This document shows, one piece after another, positions 28,206-42,885 of a stretch of DNA of 64,000 bases; the stretch's first letter is position 1; each line of letters begins with the position of its first letter. The DNA is taken from positions 5,662,501-5,726,500 of the forward strand of contig NZ_CP012109.1 of assembly GCF_000280925.3 (NCBI RefSeq), in the 5' to 3' direction. The translations under genes were made by a program, and so were the position numbers. A model generated the notes under the pieces. It saw nothing but the letters and a program-made list of their open reading frames with translations, was not told where the DNA came from and ran no database searches. Origin of the DNA: Myxococcus hansupus. Lineage in GTDB: Bacteria; Myxococcota; Myxococcia; Myxococcales; Myxococcaceae.

Positions 28206-28865
28206 GTGAAGCGCCCATTGCTCCTCTGCACCCTGATCGCCAGCACCGCACTCGCCGCCAAGGAGCGCTCTACCTTCCGCTACACCGCGCCTTCGGAAGG
28301 CGAGCGCCCCGTCATCGTCGACGCCACCGTCGGCCCCCAGGGCAGTGACTTCGCGATGCGCCTGCGCTTCGACAAGGCCCCCTGGGGCGAGGAGTGCAAG
28401 AACCGCTGCGCCAACGCCACGCTGCTGCTCGACACCGACAACAGCAAGCAGACGGGCCTGCGCCTGTCGCAGAACTCCCCCGTCAACGGCGCCGACGTCG
28501 CCATCGTCATCCAGGGCGTGCGCGACTACGCGAAGCAGGAGGGCGGCGCGCCGCAGAGCTGGCTGCGCGTGAAGGTCCGCGCGCTCAGCAACGGCGCGTC
28601 CTCCGTGGACGACGGCGAGCTGCTCGCCGAGTTCAACCACCGCCAGGACCCCGAGCGCCTCCAGGTGGATGGGGAGACCATCTACCTCCTGATGGACGCC
28701 ACCAACGCCACCCTGCCCTCCGCCCGCAAGGCGCGCGTCGTCTACCAGCCCCCCGGCGGCAAGCCGATCCAAGCCGTCATCGCCGGCATGCTGGGAGGTG
28801 GCGGCGGCAAGGGCGTGCGCATCTTCAAGGATGGCTCCTGGGGGAAGGCCCGCGACGCCCGCTAG
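28206..28865 (+). CDS. Secreted protein of unknown function
   Basis: A 219-aa exported protein. It starts at GTG 28206 behind GGGGAGG and has a signal peptide (KRPLLLCTLIASTALAA). The mature protein has a Cys pair (EECKNRCANA) followed by LLLDTDNSKQTGLRL, which recalls a short calcium-binding loop, then beta-rich sequence and a Gly-rich end (GMLGGGGGKG). No named domain is recognised. Divergent from the MBL gene across 105 bp. Confidence 0.7.
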   Translation: MKRPLLLCTLIASTALAAKERSTFRYTAPSEGERPVIVDATVGPQGSDFAMRLRFDKAPWGEECKNRCANATLLLDTDNSKQTGLRLSQNSPVNGADVAIVIQGVRDYAKQEGGAPQSWLRVKVRALSNGASSVDDGELLAEFNHRQDPERLQVDGETIYLLMDATNATLPSARKARVVYQPPGGKPIQAVIAGMLGGGGGKGVRIFKDGSWGKARDAR

Positions 28866-29172
28866 GTCGTCCGGAGCCCCTGGCGCCCGGGGAGGCCCAT
28901 CCTACCTGGTCCTACCCCCACCCAGTCCCTCCGAGAGCCTCCAAGCTCGGAATTCCGAGGGGTTGGAGCGGGGTTCTGCTGGCGAATAGGACTGGACAGG
29001 CGTATAGGTGGGCACTGTTGGAGAGTGCGCAACCCCCCGAATTCGTTCCCAATGTCAGGGTGGCATGGTAGTCCCGGCGCCCTGTTACATACCTCTGCCC
29101 CCCTCGTGAGGAGTGCGCGACTCGCGCGCCGCGCTCGGGGTGCGGGGCGTTCTCACCTGTGGATTGACGACC
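28866..29172. other. Upstream region of parC
   Basis: 307 bp without a gene. It contains a strong nested palindrome at 28939-28968. The sequence TGTTACATACCT near 29085 could hold a -10 for parC, but I see no convincing -35. Confidence 0.5.
28939..28968. promoter_or_regulatory. Nested palindrome, operator or bidirectional terminator
   Basis: A perfect 14-bp palindrome CTCGGAATTCCGAG is flanked by matching arms CTCCAA and TTGGAG. It lies 74 nt after one stop codon and about 200 nt before parC. There is no U-tract. It could end transcription of the upstream gene or bind a dimeric regulator. Confidence 0.45.
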
Positions 29173-33492
<4,320 letters not shown>

Positions 33493-33562
33493 CCAGAGCG
33501 GAATCACCACGGCGCGGGTCCCCCGGTACACCCCGGAGGGGCTCGCGCCGAGCAGCAGGGCT

Positions 33563-33592
33563 TTGGTGCCAGGGCCCAGGCTCGGCTAGCAT
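33563..33592 (+). promoter_or_regulatory. Promoter candidate for a leaderless PEGA gene
   Basis: TTGGTG (33563-33568), 18-bp spacer, TAGCAT (33587-33592), then only 7 nt to the GTG start at 33600. No Shine-Dalgarno is present, so transcription probably begins at the start codon. Confidence 0.5.
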
Positions 33593-33599
33593 CCGCGCC

Positions 33600-35060
33600 G
33601 TGACTACGTTCCGCCGAAGCTCCCTGCTCCTCGCGTTTGTGCTGGCCACCTCTCCCGCCTACGGCCAGTCCTCGCGGAAGCGGCCCAGCAAGAAGAAGCC
33701 CGCCGCCACCCAGCCGGTGAAGACGACCAAGGCCCCGCCCGCCGACGACTCGGATGATGATGATTCCGTCGAGCCCCGGGCCTTCGGGACTCCCGAGGAG
33801 GAAGCGAACACGCAGGTCCCGCCGCTGGTGACCTCCGACGCCCCCACCAAGGCCGCGCCGACGCAGACCTCCAAGGTCTCCGCCACGGCCTCCGCCACGG
33901 CGGTGACGGCCGGCGGCCCGCTGGCCCTCTTCACCGTCGCGCGGATGCCCGCGTTCGAGGACGCCGCGCGGAAGCTGGAGGACGACCTGATCCGCCAGTT
34001 GAAGGCGGGGGGCGGCGTGGAGCTGGTGGACCTGAGCGTGGTGTTCCCGCCCGCGCCCCCGGCGTCGCTGGCGCGCGCGGACACGCTCTTCGAGCAGGGC
34101 CGCTCGGACTACGACAACCTGGACCCCGAGTCGGCCGAGGCGAAGTTCCTCGCCGCGGCGGAGGCCTACACCCAGCACCCGGCGGAGCTGGACACGGAGC
34201 GGCTGGGCAAGGCGTACCTGTTCCTGGGCGCGTCGCGGATGCTCAACGGAGACTCCGCGGGCGCCATGGACGCGTTCCGGCGCGCGGTGGTGGCCGAGCC
34301 CACCACGACTCCGGACGCCGCGCTCTTCGGCCAGGACGTGATGAAGTCCTTCGACCAGGCGCGCGCCGAGGTGAAGGCGCGGCCGGCCGGAACCCTGGTG
34401 GTGGAGTCCAAGCCCGCCGGCGCCAACGTGACGCTGCGCGGCCGTGAGCTGGGCGTCACACCGCTCAAGGGCGTGGAGGTCCCCGCGGGGCAGCACCCCG
34501 TGGTGGTGACGCTGCCCGGTCACTCGTCCTTCGCGCAGTACACGGACGTGGCGTCCTCGAAGAGCACCGAGGTGAAGGCGACGCTGGAGCCCACCCCGGG
34601 GCTCGCCGCCGTGCGTGACGCGGCGTCCCATGCCGCCACCGAGCAGGCCTTCGAGCGGAACACGCCCCCGCCCGAGACGCTGGCCATCGCGGAGCGGCTC
34701 GACGCGCGCTACGTGGTGCTCGCCGCGGTGTCGCGCGGTGAGAAGGGCCGGATGCAGGCGGAGCTGCAGGCCTGGGACGTGCGCACCCAGGCGCGGCTGC
34801 GCGGGGTGGAGATTTCGCTGGCGCCCGGCGAGAAGAAGCTCACCCCGGCCGCGGCGGCGGACCAGGTGCGCGCCTTCGTCAACGGCGTCACCGCGCCTCG
34901 GAGCACGGAGAGCAACACTTTCAGTACCATCATCAAGCGCCCGTGGTTCTGGGCGGTGGTGGGCGGCGCGGCGGCGGTGACGGCCGGCGCCGTCTTCATG
35001 GCGACGTCCCAGGACAAGGGCCGCCCCTTCAACCCCGTCTCTGGTGGTATTGGCTTCTGA
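33600..35060 (+). CDS. Exported PEGA-domain protein
   Basis: A 486-aa envelope protein starting at GTG 33600 with a signal peptide (RSSLLLAFVLATSPAYG). A Lys/Pro/Asp-rich linker (residues 25-110) leads to a TPR-like helical region (about 155-255, ADTLFEQGRSDYDNL). A PEGA repeat follows (about 263-330, GTLVVESKPAGANVTLRGRE), then a domain with RLDARYVVLAAVSRGEKGR that recurs in the next gene. A C-terminal transmembrane helix (PWFWAVVGGAAAVTAGAVF) anchors it. PEGA domains often occur in surface proteins; function unknown. The product of the following gene is a paralogue. Confidence 0.8.
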   Translation: MTTFRRSSLLLAFVLATSPAYGQSSRKRPSKKKPAATQPVKTTKAPPADDSDDDDSVEPRAFGTPEEEANTQVPPLVTSDAPTKAAPTQTSKVSATASATAVTAGGPLALFTVARMPAFEDAARKLEDDLIRQLKAGGGVELVDLSVVFPPAPPASLARADTLFEQGRSDYDNLDPESAEAKFLAAAEAYTQHPAELDTERLGKAYLFLGASRMLNGDSAGAMDAFRRAVVAEPTTTPDAALFGQDVMKSFDQARAEVKARPAGTLVVESKPAGANVTLRGRELGVTPLKGVEVPAGQHPVVVTLPGHSSFAQYTDVASSKSTEVKATLEPTPGLAAVRDAASHAATEQAFERNTPPPETLAIAERLDARYVVLAAVSRGEKGRMQAELQAWDVRTQARLRGVEISLAPGEKKLTPAAAADQVRAFVNGVTAPRSTESNTFSTIIKRPWFWAVVGGAAAVTAGAVFMATSQDKGRPFNPVSGGIGF

Positions 35061-35095
35061 GGCCCTGCGCGCCGCCCTGCTTCCGAGGTCACCCC

Positions 35096-36298
35096 ATGAA
35101 AGCCCTCGCACTCCTCCTCCTTCCCGCACTGGCGTTCGCGGCCCCGCCCCCGGCGGCGCGCCGCGTGTCCACCCTCCTGGTGCCCATGGATCCAGGCGCC
35201 GAGGCGGCCAGCGTGCAGATGGAGGGCTACATGAACGCGGCCCTCGGCCAGTTCGCCGGCATGTCGGTCCGCAAGTCCGAGGAGCTCTTCGGCATGCCCG
35301 AGGACCCGGAGGCCAAGGCGTCACTGGACCGCGGGCGCAAGGGCTACTCGGAGAGCGTCGCCGCCTTCGACAAGAAGGAGTACGAGGACGCCGAGCGCAA
35401 GGTGCGCGCCACCTTGAAGGAGCTCCAGGGCGCGGCGGCCGCCATGCGGGGGTGCTCGCCGCTGTGTGACGCGCTGGCCCTCTACGCGGCGCTGCTGCAC
35501 CTGCGCGGGGACACGGAGGAGGCGAAGCTGGCGCTCATCGACCTGATGGCGCTGTCGCCCACCCACGAGCTGTCTCCCAAGCGCTTCTCCCGCGAGTTCA
35601 TCTCCCTGCGCGTGCAGGTGGCCACCAGCCGCACGTCGCAGTTGCGCGGCTCGGCCACCGTGAAGTCGCGTCCTGCCGGCGCGCGCGTCTTCGTGGACGG
35701 CGAGGCCGTGGGCTTCACGCCGGTGACGCTGCCCACGCTCCCCATTGGCAAGCACATGCTGCGCGTGGAGCGCCCTGGCTTCCGTCAGTACGGCCAGCTC
35801 ATGGAGGTGGCCACGGACGACGTCGAGGTGACGGCGAACCTGGTGCCCACCTCCGCCTACAAGGCCTACGACGCCAAGCTGGACCGAGTCGCTGGCGAGG
35901 TGAGCCGGGCGGGCCCGAAGGCCTCCGGTGTGGCGGCCCTCATCCAGTCGCTGGGGTTGGACCGCCTGCTCATCGGAACCCTGCGCAGCCAGGGGGAGGG
36001 CTCCGAGCTCACCCTGGGCTACTACGACGGGCGCACCGGTGAGCGAATGGCGGGGCGGCGCATGGCCCTGCAAGGCGATGAATACGGCCAGCTCAAGAAC
36101 GAGATGGAGCGCGTCGTGAACCAGCTCGTGAACAGCATTGGCGAGAAGGTGTCCAAGAGCCGGGATCCGCTGGACAACCGCGGCGGCATGGAAGACTGGT
36201 CCGGGGAGGACCGGGGCGGCCGCACCAAGGCGCAGGACAAGCAGCGCAAGCCGGGGGACGATCCCCTCGACGGTGTGTCCGGAACCGAGGACTGGTGA
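35096..36298 (+). CDS. Exported PEGA-domain protein, paralogue
   Basis: A 400-aa exported protein from ATG 35096, behind GAGG and with a signal peptide (MKALALLLLPALAFA). It shares the layout of the preceding protein: TPR-like helices (about residues 75-175), a PEGA repeat (about 183-250, SATVKSRPAGARVFVDGEAV) and the GLDRLLIGTLRSQGEGSE segment. It lacks the C-terminal transmembrane helix, ending instead in a charged tail (DDPLDGVSGTEDW). It is therefore periplasmic or outer-membrane associated. A tandem duplication probably gave rise to the pair, which precedes sppA. Confidence 0.8.
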   Translation: MKALALLLLPALAFAAPPPAARRVSTLLVPMDPGAEAASVQMEGYMNAALGQFAGMSVRKSEELFGMPEDPEAKASLDRGRKGYSESVAAFDKKEYEDAERKVRATLKELQGAAAAMRGCSPLCDALALYAALLHLRGDTEEAKLALIDLMALSPTHELSPKRFSREFISLRVQVATSRTSQLRGSATVKSRPAGARVFVDGEAVGFTPVTLPTLPIGKHMLRVERPGFRQYGQLMEVATDDVEVTANLVPTSAYKAYDAKLDRVAGEVSRAGPKASGVAALIQSLGLDRLLIGTLRSQGEGSELTLGYYDGRTGERMAGRRMALQGDEYGQLKNEMERVVNQLVNSIGEKVSKSRDPLDNRGGMEDWSGEDRGGRTKAQDKQRKPGDDPLDGVSGTEDW

Positions 36299-36308
36299 CG
36301 CACGGCGC

Positions 36309-36336
36309 TTGTCCCGGGACGGCTGATGCCTAGAGT
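36309..36336 (+). promoter_or_regulatory. Promoter candidate for sppA
   Basis: TTGTCC (36309-36314), 16-bp spacer, TAGAGT (36331-36336), then 10 nt to ATG 36347, which begins a signal peptide. It gives a near-leaderless mRNA. Confidence 0.5.
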
Positions 36337-36346
36337 CCCGGGGCGT

Positions 36347-38824
36347 ATGCGCCTGCTCGCCCTCCTGCTCCTCCCCAGCCTCGCGCTCGCCCAGACGAGC
36401 GTCATCCGCCAGCCCGCCCTGCCCTCCCGGGGCGTGACGCTGCCGCCCACGGGCGCCGCGCTGGTGGACGAGGCCACGTCCCTGGCCCTCAACCCCGCGG
36501 GTCTGGGCTTCATCAACGGCAGCCAGCTCTTCTACCTGCACGAGCGAAACCTCGTGCACGACGGCCTGGCGGACGGCGTCTTCCTGGGCACGCGATTCCT
36601 GGGCATGGGCCTGGGCGGCTCCATGGAGTGGATTCGCGGCCGGGCCACGCCGGACTACCGCCGCACGTCGCTGGGCCTCGCCCTGGGCACGCGCACGCTG
36701 CAGTTGGGCGGCTCCTGGCACTCGTACGGTTCGTCGAACCGGGACATCGACGCCCTGGACACCTTCGACATCGGCCTGACGGCGCGGCCCCTGCGGGCGC
36801 TGTCGCTGGGCGCGGTGGTGCGGGACGTCAACGCGCCCACCGAGGGCACGGTGGCGCTGAAGCGGCAATACAACCTGGGCCTGGGGGTGCGCCCGCTGGA
36901 CGAGCGCTACACGCTGGGCGTGGACTGGCTCTTCTCCGAGGGCGGCTTCCGCCAGGGCCAGGCGACGTACACCCTCAACGCGGAGGTGATTCCGGGCCTC
37001 CGGCTGGGCGCGGGCGTGTCCCACGGCTTCACGGCGGGGGTGCCCATCGCGCTCCAGGTGGCGGCCACGGTGGACACCTCGCACCTGGGCCTCACGTACG
37101 CGGCGGGTGGGACGAACGCCGGGCTCAATCACGTGGTGGGGGTGCGGCTGTCGTCGGAGACGTACCGCTCCATCGCGCCGCGCGGCGGCGTGGTGACGAT
37201 GCTGGACCTGAATGACGCGCTGAGCGGTGGCACCAGCCCCGTGTTGTCCTGGCTGGGCGTGAGCGAGGCGGACCCGTACCTGCGCCTGACGCGGTGGCTG
37301 GAGCTGGCCACCCAGGACGCGCGGCTGGCCGGCGTGGTGGTGAAGATGGAGAGCCTGCCCGGGGTGAACTGGGGCAAGGCCGAGGAGCTGCGCCAGGCCC
37401 TGCTGCGGCTGCGCGCGTCGGGCAAGCGGGTGATGGCCGTGGTGCTGTCCACCGACGACCTGGGCTACTTCATCGCGTCGGCGGCGGACCGCATCTACGC
37501 GGTCCAGGACTCGCTGCTCTACATCAATGGCCTGAGCTCGCGCATCACCTCCTACGGTGGGACCATGGAGAAGCTGGGCGTGCACTGGGACGTGGCCCGC
37601 GTGGGCCGCTTCAAGACGGCGCCCGAGCAGCTCACCCGCGACACGCCCAGCGACGCGGCGCTCGAGTCCATCAACGCGTACCTGGATACGGAGGTGGCCA
37701 TCTACGAGAAGGCCGTGCAGGAGGGCCGCAAGGTGCCGGTGGAGCGCCTGCACGCGCTGTGGGCCAAGGGCATCCCCCACGCGAAGGACGCCGTGGAGTT
37801 GGGGCTGATGGACGGCGTCATCTCCACCCCGGACCTCGACAAGAAGGTGGCCGAGCTGATTCCCGGTGGGCGCTTCAGCACCACGTACGCGCCGCGCGAC
37901 GAGCGGGACGGACGCTGGGGACGCCGGCGCCGCATCGCCGTGGTGCCCGTGATTGGTGACATCACCGGGGGCCGCAGCCGTGAGGACCCGCTGGGCTTCA
38001 GCCGCATCGCCGGCGCGGAGACGGTGATTCGCGGGCTGCAAGAGGCCCAGTCGGACCCGAGCGTGGTGGGCATCGTCGTGCGCGTGGACTCCGGCGGCGG
38101 CGAGGTGCTGGCGTCCCGCCTGATGTACGAGGCGGTGGTCGAGGCCACCCAGCACAAGCCCGTCATCGCCTCCATGGGCGACTACGCGGCCTCCGGCGGC
38201 TACTACGCGGCGGTCGGCGCGCACGAGGTGCTGGCGCTGCCCACCACGCTGACGGGGAGCATCGGCGTCTTCTACATCAAGCCCGCCCTCGAAGGTCTGC
38301 TCAGCGGGTACCTGGGCGTCCAGCAGCAGAACCTCAGCCGCGCGCCGCTGGCGGACATCCTCGACGTGTGGCGCCCCTGGACGCCGGAGGAGCAGGAGGC
38401 CGCGCAAGTCTGGGCGGACACCGCCTACGACAACTTCATCACCGAGGTGGCGCTGCGCCGGAAGATGGACAAGGCCAAGGTGGACGAGGTCGCGCGCGGC
38501 CGCGTGTGGACCGGTCAGGACGCGCTCGCCCGGGGGCTGGTGGACCGGATGGGCGGCCTGCTGGAGGCGGTGGACGCCGCGCGGATGCGGGCGGGCATCT
38601 CCCCCAGCGAGGAGTTGGACATGGTGGTGATGGGCGAGGCGCGCGGCTTCCTGTCCGGGCTGGGCGGCGAGCCCGGCGTGCGGGCGGCCCTGTCCCTGCT
38701 CCCTCCCCAGGAGCCCGCCCTGCCGGAGTCCCTCCAGGCGCTGGCCCGCTCCGCCGGGCTGAGCACCACGCTGCTCCAGCCCGGCCTGAAGGCCATGCTG
38801 CCCTTCCAAATCACCGTCCGATGA
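36347..38824 (+). CDS. sppA: SppA-type signal peptide peptidase with N-terminal barrel-like domain
   Basis: An 825-aa protease. After a signal peptide (MRLLALLLLPSLALAQ) come about 270 residues of beta-rich sequence typical of outer-membrane or PorV-like proteins (AALVDEATSLALNPAGLGF, then repeated short strands such as RTSLGLALGTRTLQLGGSW). Two S49 domains follow. The catalytic Lys is K423 in GRFKTAPEQL and the Ser is S616 in YAASGGYYAA, matching the Lys-Ser dyad of E. coli SppA split across the two halves. E. coli SppA (about 618 aa) has a membrane anchor instead of this domain. The fusion suggests an enzyme tethered in or near the outer membrane, which is inference. Confidence 0.88.
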   Translation: MRLLALLLLPSLALAQTSVIRQPALPSRGVTLPPTGAALVDEATSLALNPAGLGFINGSQLFYLHERNLVHDGLADGVFLGTRFLGMGLGGSMEWIRGRATPDYRRTSLGLALGTRTLQLGGSWHSYGSSNRDIDALDTFDIGLTARPLRALSLGAVVRDVNAPTEGTVALKRQYNLGLGVRPLDERYTLGVDWLFSEGGFRQGQATYTLNAEVIPGLRLGAGVSHGFTAGVPIALQVAATVDTSHLGLTYAAGGTNAGLNHVVGVRLSSETYRSIAPRGGVVTMLDLNDALSGGTSPVLSWLGVSEADPYLRLTRWLELATQDARLAGVVVKMESLPGVNWGKAEELRQALLRLRASGKRVMAVVLSTDDLGYFIASAADRIYAVQDSLLYINGLSSRITSYGGTMEKLGVHWDVARVGRFKTAPEQLTRDTPSDAALESINAYLDTEVAIYEKAVQEGRKVPVERLHALWAKGIPHAKDAVELGLMDGVISTPDLDKKVAELIPGGRFSTTYAPRDERDGRWGRRRRIAVVPVIGDITGGRSREDPLGFSRIAGAETVIRGLQEAQSDPSVVGIVVRVDSGGGEVLASRLMYEAVVEATQHKPVIASMGDYAASGGYYAAVGAHEVLALPTTLTGSIGVFYIKPALEGLLSGYLGVQQQNLSRAPLADILDVWRPWTPEEQEAAQVWADTAYDNFITEVALRRKMDKAKVDEVARGRVWTGQDALARGLVDRMGGLLEAVDAARMRAGISPSEELDMVVMGEARGFLSGLGGEPGVRAALSLLPPQEPALPESLQALARSAGLSTTLLQPGLKAMLPFQITVR

Positions 38825-39079
38825 GGCCCCCGGCGTACGGGGGGAGGTCCGGCGGACGACACCGCGCGAAAAAAGCGGCGGCGCCGTCCCCGGCCTCTGT
38901 TACTGTTACCCCTGCACCTCGGACGGCTTTCGGGCCGCCAGGGTGCTCCAGGAACCGGCGGTTCGGCCTGCTCGTCACCAGGGCCCCGCGTCCGCTTCCT
39001 GTCCCACGGCCTGAGTCACCTTGCGTCCCCGCCCTCCTCCTGGAGCGGCCGCCCGGGGCGCACACAGTCTGGAACTCCG

Positions 39080-40651
<1,572 letters not shown>

Positions 40652-40692
40652 GCGCTCGCTTCGGGAGTGGTACGGCGGGCCCGGGTGTGCGT

Positions 40693-40698
40693 TAAGGT
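40693..40698 (+). promoter_or_regulatory. Candidate -10 element before the B-box gene
   Basis: TAAGGT, six bases before ATG 40705 and 42 nt after the rho stop. No Shine-Dalgarno is present. Fits the leaderless pattern; no good -35. Confidence 0.35.
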
Positions 40699-40704
40699 GG
40701 CGGC

Positions 40705-40974
40705 ATGATTCAGGGCTCGGGCCGCTGCCACTACCACCCGGAGCGCGCCGGTCTCGGCGTCTGCGTGGAGTGCCGGCGGGTCATCTGCCGGGAATGCACC
40801 ACGCAGTTCGAGGGCATCAACCGCTGCGCGAGCTGCCTGGCCCAGCGCCTCAAGGCGCTGGAAGGTCCGGGTGAGCGCCGCGAGTGGAGCGCGGCCAACG
40901 TGGTGCTGGCCCTCGTGGGAATGGGGCTCGTCTGGGGGGGCATCCTCCTGGTGGCCCAGGTGATGGCGAACTGA
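40705..40974 (+). CDS. B-box-type zinc-finger membrane protein
   Basis: An 89-aa protein with an N-terminal zinc finger of B-box type: C8/H11, C20/C23, C28/C31 and C41/C44 (CHYHPERAGLGVCVECRRVI). One transmembrane helix follows near residues 65-86 (VVLALVGMGLVWGGILLVAQ). The finger would face the cytoplasm. It sits three bases before the DUF4129 gene, so it is the first gene of that operon. Role unknown; a protein-interaction or metal-sensing adaptor is a guess. Confidence 0.8.
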   Translation: MIQGSGRCHYHPERAGLGVCVECRRVICRECTTQFEGINRCASCLAQRLKALEGPGERREWSAANVVLALVGMGLVWGGILLVAQVMAN

Positions 40975-40977
40975 CCC

Positions 40978-42885
40978 ATGGCCGTCTCCGCGCTCGAGCT
41001 TCGCCCCCGAGGCGCCGTGGTCCTGATGGACGCCGCGCTGCGCTTCTGCACACGGGACACGGGCGTCTGGGCCCTCACGCTGCCCAGCGGCGCCGCCGTG
41101 GTGGCCGCCGTGTTGTACCTGGCGGAGTCGGTGCGCATGGGCTGGCCGCTCGCCCTGCCCTCGCTGCTGCTGACGCTGGCGTGGTTCTTCCGGGGCCTGA
41201 GCCAGGGCGCCGCCTGCCACCACGTGCAGGAGGTGCTGCTGGGCACCCAGGGCGAGCCCTCCGCGTGGGCGTCGATGAAGGCCGCGCTCGGGAAGATGCC
41301 CGCGCTCTTCATCGCCGTGGCGTACCTGTTGACGCTCAACACCCTGGTGGTGACGCTGACGCTCGGGCTGGCGTTCATCGCGGTGTCGGCCCAGGGCGTG
41401 GGCTACGCGGCGGTGATGCAGGGACGCGGCAGCCCGCTGCGGCTCTACGGGGTGTGTTCGCGGCTCCTGGGCCCGGCGCGTGGCACCGCGGCGTGGGTCC
41501 GCATCCTGATGGCGGCGCAGGTGCTGGCCTTCTTCAACCTGCACATCGCGCTCAACGCCCTGTTGTATCTGGGCCGCAAGCTGCTGGGCATGGACCTGAC
41601 GTTCGCGGAGCGCTTCGCCTCGCTGGACAACCTGTCCTGGCTGCTCTTCCTGGCGGCCACCACCTTCGCCCTCTTCGAGCCGGTGCGCGCCGCGACGGCC
41701 TCGCTGCTGCTGGTGGACGGGCGCGTGCGGCAGGAGGGGCTCGACCTGCTCGCCGCGGTGCAGCAGCTTCCCGCGCGCGATGTGGGGCGCCCCCTGTCGC
41801 CACCGGGCGCGTCTCGCGGCGCGGCGGTGCTGGTGGCCCTCCTGGGCCTGGGCCTGCTGGCACCGGCCGCGGCCCACGCCCAGGACGCGGACGCCACCGC
41901 GAAGCCCCTCTCCCGCGCGGAGGCCCGCAAGCGGCTGACGGCCGTCGCGGAGGCGTGTGAGGCCGCGACGCCCGAGGACGCGCCGGAGACGTACGCGTCC
42001 GTGGACGCCCTGGGCCCCGCGGAGGGTGTGAAGCTGGACCGCTTCGTGCGCCGCCTGGAGTCGCTGGCCTTCGACGAGGAGAACTGTGACGGCGCCCGCG
42101 CCCAGTTGGCGCAGGGGCTCGTGACGCTGGGGGCCACCGTGGACGCACAGGCCCGGGCGGACGCGCGCGCCGCCTCCGCGCGGGCGAAGGACATCCTGTC
42201 CCGGCCCGAGTTCGCGGAGGCCGCGCCCAAGGTGGAGAAGGAGGCCGCCGAGCCCGCCACGTCCCGCGAGCCTCCGGGCTGGATTCGCCGGTTCCTCGAC
42301 TGGCTGGGCACGTGGCTCAAGGCGCTCTTCGAGAACGAACGCCAGCAACCCGTGGCCCCCAGCGAGCCGCGCATGTCGGGCCTCAGCGTGGCCAACGTGC
42401 TGGTGGTGGTGCTGGTGGCGCTCACCGTGGGCGTGCTGGGCCTGGTGCTGCTGCGGGCGCTGGGCAAGACCCAGAAGAGCGCGGACGGCGAGGACGTGCA
42501 GGTCTCCACCGTGGACGCGCAATCCCTCGCGGGCGCCGCGAACCACGCGCTGTCCCGGGCGCCGGAGGGTTGGGCGCACCTGGCGGACGAGCTGGCGGCG
42601 AAGGGCGAGTACCGCGAGGCGGTGCGCAGCCTCTACCTGGCGCTGCTGTCGCGCCTCCACCGCGACGGCGCCATCCTCTACGACGAGACGCTGAGCAACT
42701 GGGACTACCTGCGCCAGTTCCGGGGCCGCGCCGAATGGAAGGCCCCCTTCCGCGAGCTGACGCTCCGCTTCGACTTCGCGTGGTACGGCAACCTGCCGGT
42801 GAGCCAGGACGGCTACCGCGAGTTCCGCGCCCTCACCTCGCCGCTGCTGTCCGCGCCGTCCCGCCCGGAGGTGGCCGGTGCGTGA
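40978..42885 (+). CDS. Multi-pass membrane protein with C-terminal DUF4129
   Basis: A 635-aa membrane protein. Residues 1-270 hold about five hydrophobic helices. A further hydrophobic stretch (about 282-300, AVLVALLGLGLLAPAAAHAQ) resembles a signal sequence. A periplasmic Ala/Glu-rich helical region follows, then another transmembrane helix near 465-490 and a cytoplasmic DUF4129 domain at the end (LAAKGEYREAVRSLYLALLS and DETLSNWDYLRQF). DUF4129 genes commonly sit with MoxR, DUF58 and DUF4350 genes, as here. The stop overlaps the next start by 8 nt. Confidence 0.85.
   Translation: MAVSALELRPRGAVVLMDAALRFCTRDTGVWALTLPSGAAVVAAVLYLAESVRMGWPLALPSLLLTLAWFFRGLSQGAACHHVQEVLLGTQGEPSAWASMKAALGKMPALFIAVAYLLTLNTLVVTLTLGLAFIAVSAQGVGYAAVMQGRGSPLRLYGVCSRLLGPARGTAAWVRILMAAQVLAFFNLHIALNALLYLGRKLLGMDLTFAERFASLDNLSWLLFLAATTFALFEPVRAATASLLLVDGRVRQEGLDLLAAVQQLPARDVGRPLSPPGASRGAAVLVALLGLGLLAPAAAHAQDADATAKPLSRAEARKRLTAVAEACEAATPEDAPETYASVDALGPAEGVKLDRFVRRLESLAFDEENCDGARAQLAQGLVTLGATVDAQARADARAASARAKDILSRPEFAEAAPKVEKEAAEPATSREPPGWIRRFLDWLGTWLKALFENERQQPVAPSEPRMSGLSVANVLVVVLVALTVGVLGLVLLRALGKTQKSADGEDVQVSTVDAQSLAGAANHALSRAPEGWAHLADELAAKGEYREAVRSLYLALLSRLHRDGAILYDETLSNWDYLRQFRGRAEWKAPFRELTLRFDFAWYGNLPVSQDGYREFRALTSPLLSAPSRPEVAGA

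Noticed and set aside
38825..39079. A small regulatory ORF in the rho leader
   Set aside because: No start with a ribosome-binding site opens a plausible peptide, and short frames there run into the rho coding region without family resemblance.
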